From positions 124,001 through 188,000 of the forward strand of contig JAANDG010000187.1 in NCBI GenBank assembly GCA_036852015.1: a stretch of 64,000 bases of DNA. Reading direction: 5' to 3'. The number at the start of each line of letters is the position of its first letter. Within the stretch, counting starts at the first letter, position 1. This stretch comes from Pelodera strongyloides. Taxonomy: Eukaryota > Nematoda > Chromadorea > Rhabditida > Rhabditidae. The notes under the pieces were generated by a model. It was not told the DNA's origin. It was given only the letters and a program-made list of their open reading frames with translations, and did not search any database. A program made the position numbers and the translations under genes. This document shows, piece by piece, positions 37,601 through 49,075 of the stretch.

Positions 37601-40600
37601 CCGGTTTTTGAAACGCATCGAGTACACCCGCATTCTTATGCAGTTTGTGCAAATGAAAATAAATTAGAATAAAAAATCGAGTTAAATTCGAGTAAATTTG
37701 CATAAATACGTAAAAATTGAATTGACTTGCCCACGATGCGTTTCAAAAACCGGCCGCTATTTCGCATTCATATGAAGCTATTAGTATTCCTCAAATGTAT
37801 AATAGTAGTATAATAGTACAATAAACAATTTATTGTGAAATAATTTATCCTCTCGTTTCTCGGTCACCATAAGTATGAATTTGGCGAATTTTATTTTCTG
37901 TGAATAGTGAATATGTCGAAATGTCTTTTTTTTAATTGATCAGGATTCTCATGATTCACTCATTTATTACGCATCCATGAAAAATGTTATAAGTTAAGTT
38001 ATTAATGGAGTATACTATTAATATTCGTCAAATCGCCAAGCAGATTATCAATTCGTCAAACATTTTTATTAACCCAATTATAATTCATTGCATCGTTTTT
38101 AAATAGTGATCATGTACGTGCTGTTTGTCATGACTATGAATCACGCCTATTGTTTCAGTTCAAAGCATTGGAAAGCTTTCGTTGACGAGTTGTCAGAGTC
38201 AACCATTGGATGTGGATGTTTCGGCACTGAAGGAGAAAGCACTAGGTTGGTGTAACAGTGTAACTCTTACTTTTCTGTTCCTTATTTGGCATTTAACAAT
38301 TATTATCCTGTTTCTGGTACTACTATTATTATCACTAGTGTAGTATTTGCGTATCTCGCTCTCGCTGTTATGAATTAGTGCTTACGCCTTACGCTAATTT
38401 AAAAAGTTCTGAAAGAGGTAGTCCATTTCTGAGCCGCGAATCCTGAAATTTGCATGTAAGATAAGGCTGTATATTATCCATCCAGTATATATTCTGTCTG
38501 AGTCTGATTTGTTACAGTGTTACTGCTTTACAAAGTTTGTTTTATATGCTTTTTGTTTGCACTCAGCATTTGTTTTTCGCTCGGACTCGGAGTTCAATTT
38601 AAATCTCAACCTACAGTACACCTCATCCATTTCTTTATTATTAGCATATTATCATTATAGGTGAACTGAGCGAGGACAGTGAAACAGAAGACGACGACGA
38701 CGCGGACCAACCGAACGATAGCGACACGAACGATCCGACGTCGGGAAGGTGGGGTTATATTATTTATTTATTTTATTAAATGTAAGATTATTTATTTATT
38801 TATTTTATTAAATGTAAGATTATTTATTTATTTTATTAAATGTAAGATTATTTATTTGTTTATTTATTTATTAAATAACACCGAGGTTATATTTTGTTAT
38901 TCTATAGTAGAGATCCATTTCTTCGCAGTGTGGTACATTACGTACATATTCATGTTAATTTAATAAATCTCATTTATTTATTATTCTCTTCATATAGCAT
39001 GAAGTATTTTTAGGTTAGTTAGAGAGAGAGAAACAACTAATAATATATTATGTTTTTTTTTCATTGAAAGAAATTACGGGTTTTTCTTTTTGTTCAGCGT
39101 TTTACCTTTTTACTTCACGCAAGGTCTCTTGATTAGTATATTGTGTTTTTCTCTTTTTTTTTTGTTTTGTTTATTCTTTGCGTAAATGGAATTTTGATTA
39201 GGCCCATTGAGTATTTTTATGAATTAAAGCCGCCGCGTGAAAAGTACCAGCAAACGTGACAACACGGGCATAACCCGCATAACCAGTCTTAAGTAAGAGG
39301 AAAAAGTTGTTTTCCCTCTTTTGATGTGTGAATCTCTCTGTCTCTCTCTCTGTCTCTCTCTCTGTCTCTCTCTCTCTCTGCCTCTCTCTCTCTCTCACTT
39401 GTGCGTGGGTGTTTTGTTCCACCTTTTTTTATATGTTATTGGAACTTTTTTTTCGTTTGCGTTACATGGCTGTGGCTCTTTTCATGTACCTGTACGTAGG
39501 TAATTGGTTTGAACTTTGCGTCCTGTTTTTGTTTATGTATTATCTGATCTGAGTGGTGTACTTAGTGCTCGTTCTTTCCGTACACTGTAGTTGTAGTACG
39601 CGCACTGCCCTTCCAATATAAAGGCATACAGCATACAGCCACATTTGGACGAAAAATGTGTAGGATTAAGTACCGTATCTAATTTTGGCATTTCTGCTCA
39701 AGCAAGACAAAGTAAACCCTTGCCATCTTTATTGAGTGAGATTGGGACAAGAATGAAGAAAATATATTACGACTTTACTGCTCCCAACCCATTCCCAGTT
39801 CGCCCCTCGGCCCAGAGACCGTATTCACCAACACGCAGGGAGCTCTCCCTGGCCTCCCCGGGGAGCTAAAGAGTGCGCAGCCGCAGAGAGTACGAGAGCA
39901 GAAGAGATTCAGATCGTTCGTGTCCCTAGCGAGCTCTCCCTATGTGTTGGTGAATACGGCCTCAGATCTAATTGTAAGTCTGTATATGCTTTTTTTTGTA
40001 TCCTAATTTCTTTACAGGATGCGCGAGACGAGAATGCGCAACAAGTTGGCGCACCGCAAAAATTTGAAACAGAAGTTTGTCTCGCTACTAAGGAAGTTCA
40101 AGGTGCCGGAGGAAGAAGAGGTACGATACTTTAATTATTTTCCTTATTCTAAGCATCAAGAATGATTCATATTATTGGTTTTTAGTACTCACACTTATGA
40201 CTCTCATTTGAAATTTAAACGTTTGAAGCGTGAGCATTTTGGAAGCTTGAACCTTTGATGGTTTAGCTATATGCGGAGATTTTTTTGTTGTGGATCTGTG
40301 GATATGTTTATTTTATGTTGATTGGGGGTTTTATTTCCGTTTTCCTTGATCGTTGACTGAGTTAATCGTACTCGAAGTCCTCGAGGTTCGAATGGCATGT
40401 TGTACGTACTTTTAAAAGCGCAAAGCATAGAATTGCGTTATGGTATGAGTGAATTATGATCTCGTGATATGATATATAGTTGATTGCGTTATGGTATGAG
40501 TGAATTATGATCTCATGATATGATCTATAGTTGATTTATATGTATATAGAAGTAGAAGTCTTTATGTTGGTATATATATGAATTGTCTACTTCTAGGCCG

Positions 40601-43600
40601 CGTTCCCGGTGTCTGCTTCTGCTTCGGTAGCCCGCGCACCGACCGCTAAGGAGCTGGAAGCCCTGTTTGAGGAGCTGGATGACCTCAGCGATTCTGGGCC
40701 GGAAGGTATGATTTATTATTATTATTTTTTTGTGTGGATGTAAACAATTTATTCGAGAATGTTCTGAGTTCTGAGATGTTTTACGTTTGACGAGTTGTGT
40801 AGTGGATGGACTTAGCGCGTAGCTGAAGCGGAGTCGTTAGCAGCTGGCTTAAAGCGCTTTGTATATTTATATTGTTATTGTTCCAAGTTGATGATGAACG
40901 TAATGTAGGATAAAAGCGTGGCATTCGTACGAATCTAGTACTAATCCAACGGCGAATTCATAGCGCATTTCAAGTTTTTGACAAACCAAACTATTTGCAC
41001 TTACCCTAGCAAACGTGTGAGACAACTTGCCATCTATCTAACGAAGCTCTAACTGGTGAAGTTCGATGTTTCGAATTTTGCATATTAATGGGTGTCCTCT
41101 CTGCCATCATTGCGTCGCACTGTCGTGTCTAGCGTAACGTTTGACGATTTGGTTGACGGGCCACATTGGCTTCCGAATAGGCCGCTGTGCGTACTGTGGC
41201 TCATTTATTTGCTTTTTAATTATTATTCTTTTTTTTGTTCAGGAATTGCCGCAGATGAGATGAGCATTGGAAGCAATCCAAGGCCCGGATTGCAACCCTA
41301 TTTCAGTAGGGAACGATTGCCTGGACTCCCTCCTATTCTGGATGATAGGGTAAGGACCTCCGCTTTCATTTAATTAAATATTTAAGTTTACAAGGAGCTG
41401 TTTGTACTATATTCATTGTTACTAATTAGTGGAAAACAGTGTGCACAGTGGTCTGTTCTGCGTAGGAAATCTACGGAATATAAGCAATTAGCTTTGAAGC
41501 TCTGTATTGAACCACCCGTCATACTCTTGACGAAGTGAAAGGTTTATTTACTAATTTACTTGCGCATCTCAGCAACTATTTTATGTTATGCCAGGTGTCC
41601 GATAGCGAGGGTGAGGGCGACGGTCTTTCCAACGAGGAATGGTCGTCTGACGCTGAAGCGGAGAGAGTTAGAAGGGAGGAGAATGAACAACCGTGTACCG
41701 GATCGGCGGTGACGGAGCTACAATACCCGGAAGGGAGTAAAGGTAAGATGTATGGTTATTCTCAGAATTTAAAACTGAATTATATGTAATGCATACTCCG
41801 GGAAACTGCATTTCAACCTTCAATAAATTATGTGGAAATTTTCTTCCTTAGTCTGTCCCAGAAATGCCCAAAGGGCGCAGTCCAACATTCCTTTCAAAAC
41901 ACTGTATCGCATTAACGCCTTAACGCCCTTAACGGCTTCTTTTTAGCTTCAACGACGACCCCGAGGGCGCCAGCCCCGTCTTCGATGTTCAATGAGAGGC
42001 TGATGGTCGGACGCTCGGCCACAATGTCACATTCGTTAACTGCCGGTTCAATTGCCAACAAAACGGAAAGGAAATTGGTCGGGAGAAATGCGAGTGTTGG
42101 GGATCATGTGGTAAGTTGTTTCGGCAAATATAAGTCTTACCTTACCATCCGTACAAAGATGAGAACTGCACGTTGCATATATTTTTCTCATGAATTGTAT
42201 GTGTACGTAGCAAATTATTAATTATAGGAGCATTGCAAAACTAACACCGGTATGTTGGTTGAATATGCTAGCTAACGCTGACTGAATTACTGCCGGGTTG
42301 GCTCTGACCAACTACAGACGATATAGCTAATTGAATTGAGCATATCACACCGATAAATTTTGTTCCGGTCTCTGAGCTAAATGGACCAACCACCAACCAC
42401 ATCCGTTTATTCCTGAGTTACCAGAGTTGCGTATGGGATTTATGCTGGTTCGTCATCTACTGAGTGCGGGTGTTTATGAGTCTGATCGTAACCGATCATT
42501 GTTTTAGATGGCTCCCGTGTCGGTGGCCCCAACTGATGTGTCATCGATCTCCGGAGAATGCTTCTGGCTCTGCTCAATGTACGACCTCCCCTCCCTGCAT
42601 ACGCTCTCTACCCTGTCCTCAGCTCTGCCGCTCGTCAACTGCGTCAATACGCAACAAGTGCGCACAGCTTTGGCGCAGATTGTGGCCAAGATTCAGAATT
42701 TGTGAGTTTATAATTTGTTTCATCACAAATATGCGCACAAACACCTATATAATTAAAATATCAAATACAACTAAGTCAGATATCAAACACAGTTGTTTGT
42801 AGGTGTGTTTATTGTTCTGTAAGTAGATTGTTAGCTTTTTGTAAAAGTGTAAAATAAGCTAAGCTTACGGCTGGCTATTGTCACTATCATTCGCATTTAG
42901 TTTCTCCTTGCTGTGAATAATTGAGTTATTTCTAGTTGCAATTCGAATTCCTCCCCGCCACCCATTACCTGGATAGGAGTTATTGGAAATGACAAATTTG
43001 TTTCGCAGGTAAGAGTTTCGTTGGGTTGTTTTGAGATTTATGGATCGTTGTAACGTAGAGTTTGTGTAAATATTTGTCAACTGGTGGTATTCTACCTTCC
43101 TAACTTAAACCCTACCCCTAAACTGGCACGGGGTATTTGCTCTCAAAGGCTAAAAATTTCTACGAGTCTCCAGCTCCAGGCTATTGAAATGTCAGATAAG
43201 AGCCCCCCAATAAGAGCAGTGTTAAAAGTACTTCATAGATGCAACCAATTTGCATTCACATCACTACGTTTTCCTTATTTCAGGTGCTGGGAGCCTATGT
43301 GGATATTGTGCAGCACAAGTCTTCGTCCCACTTTCTGTCGTCCCTCCGCTTTATGTTAATACCGCCACCGAATAGCTTGATTGGGAAATTGCTAGCTGGT
43401 TAGTTGTGCTTGAACCTTGAACTATCTGTATTACCTCGGTTCAAGAAAACATACGTGTATGCAAAAAGACAGACCATAGAATGTGTGCGAGTATGAAGCA
43501 ACTGTTTCTCGACTTGGGGTGTAGAGGGTTTGTGAATCTTTTGGTTTACCTTCTTTTCTACACCTCGGTTGAGTCGTTTGATAGTGTTAGTGCTCATGAA

Positions 43601-46600
43601 TGCGATGCAAAAAGAGCGATTCTACTTATCAGTGGTTCTAGCTTCTATCCTGCGTTTCGTCGGCAAATCCTAGAGCACATAATAAGCATAAAATTAATCT
43701 TTCTTCTGAGAATCTTTCTTTGTAGTGGTGCTTGTGTTTGATTTTATCTTTGAGTTTGGATAGTTTGGAACCTTTAAACTTACAAACTTACAATTAGTTT
43801 TTTTTGTGTTACAGGTAGTGATCCTCAAGTTGACACGTTGTGCCGTGAGCTGTGGGAGAGGAGTCATGATATGAGCGTTCCTGAAATGAAGCAGGTAGGA
43901 ATTTGAATATTACTTTTTAAAAATTATTACGCATCATAATTCACTAATGTTTTCGTGTCGTGCTTCCAATCAATCAATCAGGGGCTACTAGTAGGACAAA
44001 ACCTTTCTGTCACTAAATGAATTTCGTGAAACACATGTCCATAAAATCAAGATGATTGTTTAAAAAAAACGTAATTGTATCGTAATTATATCTAGCCAAC
44101 TAGTTGTAGTTGTACCTGTGTTTAAAATGTTATTAATGTTAAAAACCCGTGGCCAACTTTAATACCCTAAATAATTGCAGATAATTGAGCGATTGATCAC
44201 TTGGCCAACGAATTCAGCAGGCTGTATTCTGTTGCCGATTGGTGAGGCACTTTTACAGATGACCGAGAAAGAAGGACAGGTAAATTGATAATTGATTAAT
44301 GATTGATGAATGATCACTCATATCATACTTAAATGCTTTTAGGTTTAGTTTAGGTGTTAGCTGACTAAGCTGACCGACTGAATTCTTTGATATGTTTACT
44401 AAAATCCACTAAATCGTAATGAATTCGTTTAAGCAGGGAATTGAGTTGGCAGCCCGTTAGACATTTGCCCTCGGAACTAATTCGTGTGCGTACAAGTACA
44501 TTTGGGGAAATCGTATTAATATATTAAACAAATACATCATGTTTCATTATTAGGATAGTCTGGTTCTTTGTTTGTTTCTATGGCGTACGTTACGCTCTAG
44601 AATGCAGACTTGTGATTTGTGATTAATGAGTAATTATTCCAGTCCGTTGATTCTTCCCGACTGTTCGTGCCCTTCCTCGCTGAAGTCCGCGTGGGTCATC
44701 AGGAAGAGGAAGGCTTGGATTCTGTGACCAATAGTCCCAGAGAACGGGAGGATTCAGGACCGAACAAGGCGACGGAGCCGGTTAGTTTTTGAAGATTTTT
44801 TTCATTTGTTTGTTTTATTTTGTCAATTTTGTGTGTGATTTACGTAGTATTATAGTGTAGTGTATAGTGTATGTAGCGTACAGTGTAGTGTATAGTGTAT
44901 AGTAGTGTAGTGCAGCTAATAAACAGATTGTGCATTGCAGTGTATGTGGAATGTATCTTGCCAATAGTCAGTGTTGTGAAACATTTTGCTTTGGAAGTTG
45001 GCCAAAAAGAACTAGAGAGATTTTCCTGGTTGACATGTCTTGTCTCGCTCCCTACTTTTACAGATGTTACCACCAGAATGGTAAGACAGATGTTAGAGCT
45101 GTGTGTGTAAGCACTACATTTTCCATATCGTCAGTGGAGGCTTGACGGTTTCCACGCCTAGGTGACACCTCCCATTAAAGCGATAGAAAGTCCGTTGTGC
45201 ATTGCATGCCAATTGGCAACTTGTCTTGTAGTCTGTAGTTTCGCGCAGGTTTATGTTTCTCTCCAAACTACTCCAATTTTAGATGTCGTCAATGGGCGGC
45301 TCGTCGTCTCCGCCTTCCAGTCCTCACAATCGACACGAGACACAGGAAATGCATGTGGAATACTGGCAGGGAACGAGTACCGGGATGGTGGGTGCTTAGA
45401 TTCTTTGGGAGTTTCTTATCAACTTTGTGCCACGCTAAACATGTGCTTATGCCTATTGTGCAGGCAATTACTGTACATTAGAGACCTTAGTTAGTGAATT
45501 GCTTCTTTGAATTATTTTCCTTCCTTTAGGAGCTCACAAATCTGCCTGTGCCGGCTGCTCAAGGGCAACAGCAGTCGACTCCGAATAAGAAGGATAGTAA
45601 GGGATCACTGAAGACGGCTTTTAAGTGAGTGATGAGTAGACCGTACACCAAAAGGTGTGCATCCGAGGATGAAAATTAGAAACGAACATATAAACGCAAA
45701 CAGATGACCAATTTGGTTAGCAATGAGATTTGGAATTCTGCATTTGGAATATTGTTGCAAAAAGAATAAAGCCAGCATTTTTGTATGAGCAACCCTTGAA
45801 TCAATTGGAACCGTTGAATTTTATTGATGAAAGTCAAGTTAGGGAGTTTTGAATACTGGAAGCTTGAACCTGTGATGGCGTATGGATAATGTCTTTTAGC
45901 TTAGAAGTAAGACGCCTTTTTGCTGTTAATGTTGTTGTTCGGTAATGCTATAGACTACCTGCTTCGCGAGTCTTGTTTTCTACAGCGTAGCGTACTGTAT
46001 ATGACTTGCTTTTTTAGTACTGAACTGAGTGTGAGATTACTGTATGTTGCTCTGTAACGTTACTTAATTGTTACTGTAATTATTATGATTATTTAAGAAC
46101 GCTGCTTGTCACTCGCTCCCTGGCACAACCACTTCTTTCGTTGACATTTGTGAAAGAAAAGAAGAAGGATAAAATGTTGCAAAAGTTGGGAATGAAGAAT
46201 CGACAGGTTACCTTTATTTCTTTTTATTTATATAACCCATATTTCTCGTATTTATATAAAACAAAGTAACAAAGTTAAAAAGATAAAAGATAAAGTGAAC
46301 CGGGTTATATCAACCGAATCCGCGGAAACGGTGCCCCGGGGTCCAGCTCAGAGGCTGGACTATCTGGCCATTCAAACTTCCCGGTGGCCAATCTGCTCGG
46401 GAAGTCGATTTATCTCCTCTGGTTTTACCCAGCTACCAACTTTTACACCTTTGGTAGGGTGAGGGAGGGGGTTCCGGGCAGGGATCGAACCAGTGACCGG
46501 TGGCATGAGCAAGGGCCTTGCCACTTGACCACGCCCCTCCTCCAAAGTAATAAAGTGAAAGGAAAATTTGTAGGTGTTTATACTAGGTTTAGCATTGTGA

Positions 46601-47485
46601 ATAATCACGGTTAGTATTGTTTATTTTGAACGAGGGAAAAGGCGACTTTCGTGACTTAGTTTCTTACGTGGCGTAGCGGAGTTGTTTCTATACAGAATAT
46701 GTCTGGTACCGACTAGACTCGAACCAGTAACCTGTCTCGCGTAATCCAACACCAACTTCACTACCACTCAACCATGAAAGTTGTTGCTATTTTCAGAAGA
46801 GCGAGCCGGAAAACCCTCCTGTGCAAGTGGGAAATGTTGTCCGATTGTTGTGTAGTGCAACGAGCAAGCACAGCAATTTATCAGGTTGGTCGTTTTATTA
46901 TTCTGTGTTAAATTTTTTGCCCTTTGCCTTTGTCTTATGTTTTCGTTTTGTGGTCCGTTACTGTATGTGATATTTTCATGGGGGGGGGGGGGGGGTTGTG
47001 TTTTGCGTAGGAATGACGTAGTTAAGGGGCAGGGATCGCATAAGCGTCTTGTTTTCATGTAAGCTGAAAACTTTGGGACATCGTTTTAAGTTTCCTTAGT
47101 ATTGTATTTTTTATGTAAGCTGAAAACTTGGGGACATCGTAAGTTTCCTTAGTAATCATTATGTTTCACTCAACCATGATATGAATCTGATTGCGCATAG
47201 GCATCGATACGTAGGCCCTACTTGCACTTGAAACTTTGTATACACATAATTTTGTGGCAAGGGACTTGGGAAAACCGAAAACGTACGTGTACTTTTTCAT
47301 ATTCCCTTCATTTTCTGATTATCGTTCCTTTTGAATCCAGTTATTTTATGTTGTTCATTTCAGTGTGCGTTGACGGTTGTGTCTATCCTGATGTGCGATT
47401 CTTCCAAACGTCGTCACAGTGGCCGACACATGTACGGTACCTATCGGTTTCACTACTGTCGTCTACCGTTAACATACATTCGTAG
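25640..47485 (+). CDS. pacs-1: Phosphofurin acidic cluster sorting protein (PACS)
   Basis: I joined 23 exons with matching phases into 831 residues. Exons 1-5: 25640-25719, 26225-26309, 26722-26823, 36875-36983, 37471-37566. Exons 6-10: 38159-38245, 38661-38748, 40018-40120, 40597-40705, 41243-41349. Exons 11-15: 41595-41742, 41947-42110, 42508-42701, 42936-43008, 43284-43398. Exons 16-20: 43815-43894, 44181-44279, 44643-44780, 45283-45387, 45530-45624. Exons 21-23: 46098-46206, 46797-46884, 47364-47485. PACS family landmarks appear in order: LFANWEIDR start, the cargo-binding region (HKRTLRSNEI, YPHFLKGK, QRRRRYKNRPIPG), an acidic cluster (SETEDDDDAD), KQKFVSLLRKFKV, LQPYFSRE, then the C-terminal domain with HVEYWQ, VRLLCSATSK and FFQTSSQWPTHV. 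PACS proteins are cytosolic adaptors that sort furin-like cargo between the TGN, endosomes and mitochondria. Intron 3 is 10 kb and full of mobile DNA. Confidence 0.9.
26545..26709. mobile_element. TTAA-type inverted-repeat element, family A, beside PACS exon 3
   Basis: The right end (CCGGCCGGTATTTCGCTTTA) is intact, while the left end is decayed (GCCAGTTTTTGAAACGCATC). Exon 3 starts only 12 bp further on, so the element end forms much of the pyrimidine tract of that 3' splice site. Confidence 0.75.
27479..27678 (+). repeat. Satellite-like monomer array, left part
   Basis: Eleven full copies of CAATTGACCCCCTGTT, in a 16-bp form and a 19-bp form with an extra CGT, stand head to tail. A twelfth copy is broken by the foldback-like element. 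The same unit resumes at 30985. Confidence 0.93.
27760..27985 (+). repeat. Subterminal tandem array of the foldback-like element
   Basis: About four units of roughly 60 bp are repeated, each with TTTTCGCGGGGAATTTTTCC and AGCTTTTTCCCGCGGTGGAT. They create spurious open frames on both strands. Confidence 0.8.
28725..30528 (-). CDS. Unrecognised protein, seven exons, nested in PACS intron 3
   Basis: Exons 30470-30528, 30298-30386, 30110-30222, 29913-29964, 29754-29832, 29121-29202 and 28725-28796 have GT/AG borders and matching phases. They encode about 181 residues starting MSDEAVPFLRSRPETLVLK. The product looks helical and cytosolic, with stretches such as HHECFKLLTTFHALRLAEVI and PFMERQWGLLTSC. 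It has several Cys (NACCAII, HCSQC), no signal peptide, and no motif I can assign to a family. The last exon is doubtful: its acceptor is poor, and the better TATTTTCAG at 28834-28842 would end the protein three codons later. It lies entirely within the foldback-like element and antisense to PACS. Confidence 0.6.
29258..29440. mobile_element. TTAA element, family A (183 bp)
   Basis: The ends TTAAAGCGAAATACCGGCCG and their reverse complement are bounded by TTAA. It lies in an intron of the unrecognised minus-strand gene. It matches the copy at 63622-63804 almost base for base in the opposite orientation. Confidence 0.85.
30985..31100 (+). repeat. Satellite-like monomer array, right part, abutting the LINE
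   Basis: About five TTGACCCCCTGTTCGTCAA-type units decay into GTCCCGTGTGCCCCCTG variants just upstream of LINE ORF1. The array may be the 5' promoter monomers of this LINE. Confidence 0.85.
31142..31945 (+). CDS. LINE ORF1 protein
   Basis: An intact 267-codon frame. Residues of about 40-75 form a heptad-rich coiled coil (ERQQAKISELEVKIQEIE), preceded by a CSNC pair. Residues of about 115-250 resemble the RRM-like and C-terminal RNA-binding part of LINE ORF1 proteins (RPVKVRFVSKNARNAFL). ORF1 proteins trimerise and coat the element RNA. No zinc knuckle is visible. Confidence 0.75.
   Translation: MGTKDGKRHLSETLGGELDHHFSDSVIERLADAILAKSKNCSNCEANLKIIERQQAKISELEVKIQEIEVRLSNPQVNVATNSFFAQSKLTNQFLQHNQEAASLFTKVSSIKYISEYEEKKTHAVIERLPDEDKKSNLADIDKLFIEETVSKMVEAGVLKEGDYIEAWRHPNKNPNFARPVKVRFVSKNARNAFLSAFHIHKATLRGSRPLAFARRDMTIPELKLQGMMRHSVKLENEKAGRRVYTYRDLEILEVRSGGVGGTNSTD
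31988..34332 (+). pseudogene. LINE ORF2: endonuclease plus reverse transcriptase, frameshifted
   Basis: The first frame (31988-33661) has apurinic-type endonuclease motifs: LNCALLNAHS, FLCESWL, YRPPK, LGDLNLP and the catalytic SDH. The reverse transcriptase begins at QWKQSVICPIHKKG. The reading frame then breaks at about 33640 inside the YRPIS motif. It resumes in the frame 33682-34332 with DFKKAFD (motif A), GVPQGSVLGPLLF (motif B) and FADD (motif C). A further break follows 34332. This copy is dead but young, since both halves are otherwise open. Confidence 0.88.
34740..34845 (+). repeat. Tandem duplication, about 47 bp x 2
   Basis: AACTCTCAATATGAATAATA through TTTCACTCGCAG occurs twice in direct orientation, separated by about 10 bp. 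Confidence 0.85.
35190..35219. repeat. TA dinucleotide microsatellite
   Basis: A TA run sits at the 3' side of the minus-strand LINE. Confidence 0.8.
35220..36850 (-). pseudogene. Degenerate CR1/Jockey-like LINE reverse transcriptase, minus strand
   Basis: Reading leftward there are PQQWRTAIVTPLHKK and NYRPISLTSSVCKLLE (36290-36700). Next comes a short piece with GVPQG near 36230, and FADDLKIY (36130). The typical LINE C-terminus RRVVRSWNSLP lies near 35430. The segment with motif A is missing, so this copy is internally deleted as well as frameshifted. Its 5' end stops about 25 bp before PACS exon 4. Confidence 0.8.
37584..37769. mobile_element. TTAA element, family A
   Basis: TTAAAGCGAAATACCAGCCG opens the element and CCGGCCGCTATTTCGC closes it. 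It begins 17 bp after the end of PACS exon 5. Confidence 0.82.
38755..38875 (+). repeat. Tandem repeat in PACS intron, about 40 bp x 3
   Basis: TTATTTATTTATTTTATTAA plus ATGTAAGATTA recurs about three times directly after PACS exon 7. Confidence 0.85.
39330..39400. repeat. CT microsatellite
   Basis: Imperfect (CTCTCTGT)n and (CT)n lie in a PACS intron. Confidence 0.85.
39813..39965. mobile_element. Family B inverted-repeat element
   Basis: The element opens with GAGACCGTATTCACCAACAC and closes with GTGTTGGTGAATACGGCCTC, in a PACS intron about 50 bp before exon 8. Confidence 0.82.
40429..40536 (+). repeat. Tandem duplication, about 55 bp x 2
   Basis: TTGCGTTATGGTATGAGTGA through ATAGTTGATT is present twice in a row with three changes. 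Confidence 0.85.
46455..46545 (-). repeat. tRNA-derived repeat
   Basis: The complement reads GGGCGTGGTCAAGTGGCAAG as box A and CTGGTTCGATCCCTG as box B. It lies in a PACS intron. Confidence 0.55.
46667..46776 (-). repeat. tRNA-derived repeat just upstream of PACS exon 22
   Basis: The complement reads TTGAGTGGTAGTGAAGTTGG then TACTGGTTCGAGTCTAG, a box A and box B pair. It ends about 20 bp before the exon at 46797. Confidence 0.5.
46980..46995 (+). repeat. G16 homopolymer
   Basis: Sixteen consecutive G residues in the last PACS intron. It is a potential G-quadruplex. Confidence 0.9.
47060..47150 (+). repeat. Tandem duplication, about 45 bp x 2
   Basis: ATGTAAGCTGAAAACTT, GGGACATCGT and AAGTTTCCTTAGTA occur twice in order. 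Confidence 0.8.
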
Positions 47486-47713
47486 GTGTACGGTACCGTG
47501 ATGGAGCAGAGGTACTTGTGTTGGATGTATGGCTGATTGATCGGTTTATTGATTTATTGATTGTCTATTGACTGAAGATTAATTAATTGATTGCTTGGTG
47601 ATTTATTCTTTGTTAATCGCTTGGCTTTTTTTAAGCACAGTAGTATTTTTCACGCATAATGGTGGTGCTTTGTGTTACTGAATGGAATGAGCCCTTGGTT
47701 TGTTGACGTTTTG

Positions 47714-47737
47714 GCCTAAGCCTAAGCCTAAGCCTAA
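47714..47737. repeat. Interstitial telomere-type repeat (GCCTAA)4
   Basis: Four exact units, the complement of TTAGGC, which is the nematode telomere repeat. Confidence 0.85.
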
Positions 47738-48959
47738 TGCGCTAATTATTCTATTTTATACTAATTGTCATTATCGATCCCACCAACCAAATAGTCTTCC
47801 AAGCATTTAGTGCATATTGCATAATAGATAATACTCATAGTTTTTACTTTTATGTCCGGTCTTTGTGTTAATTACGAGCTTGTGAAAAGGTTTGATTATT
47901 GTGTGCGCTCTGATTTATATGACGCGCGTGCTATATTTTGATCAGTATTCAATTTCGTATACTTAATTACCTAATTATCATCAACTACGTAATTATCTTC
48001 TTTTGCTACTTATGATAATTGGATGACGTATTAATTACTTAATCATTTTTTAAGACATTTGTTTGTATAGTTTGGGCTTCATAAACAGACGGGCTTTGAT
48101 AATGTAGGTGCAATAGTAGTTGTGTTTATTCATTTTCTTTACGTCAGATATTTATTAGTTGCATTGTAAGTCCCAATTTTGTTTCTTTGATGTATAATAT
48201 TTATGTGCATACGGATTTTTATTGGTGGTAAGTAGATAAGCCACGTTAGACAATTGGACAATACTGTGATCATGTTGATTCAATAGTTGTATTCTAATTT
48301 TTAACTTTTAATCGAAGTTTTGTTGTAGCTTTTGATTTGTTGTCACTCTAGTGCATATAATACTTTACTTTTGTAAGACAAGAGATATGCTAAATAATTT
48401 TCGTTCGTGTACACACTGTTTTTAGATTTTTATCGAACATGCGGTTTTAAAGGGAATAGACCTGTGGTTTCAACGTTCAAAGTATGGTAAGTAGGATTAC
48501 CAGCTCCCTTCCAAAAAACCAGAACAGTATGAGAATTGAGGGGTCTGTTCTTTTTATTTAACTTTGATTGATGATTATTTTGTACATATTGTCACTGCTT
48601 TATGTTTTAAGATTGCTTATAAATATTTTTTAAACATTCTTTTTTTATGAAAACCGGACAAAGCCAAGTCATTCAGCGTATTCCCATCAAACACTTGTAG
48701 CTCGTAGAGCGCAGCAATTAAATAGATGTAAATGAACATCATTTATCAGGAGCGTGACAGTTTTGAGATTAAACTGAGCTTTCCACTTGCTTTTGTGCTG
48801 CAAAACAGCGTGACAAGCTATCTCAGTTTACTGAGTATGGGTCAGTTCCTGCGGAATATTCTACTTCGGGTTTTACTTTTTGCCGCAATAATGTGCCGTC
48901 CAGCACTGCGCAAGTTTGGTCCCTGTTTTCTGGTCATTTTCAAATATTTTCTATTTATC

Positions 48960-49015
48960 ATTCTCTCTCGCCCTCTCTCTCTCTCGCCCTCTCTCTCTCG
49001 CCCTCTCTCTCTCGC

Positions 49016-49069
<54 letters not shown>

Positions 49070-49075
49070 CATCCC
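48960..49075. repeat. CT microsatellite
   Basis: A long (CT)n tract with CG interruptions. It produces spurious serine/leucine and Arg/Glu frames on both strands. Confidence 0.9.
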
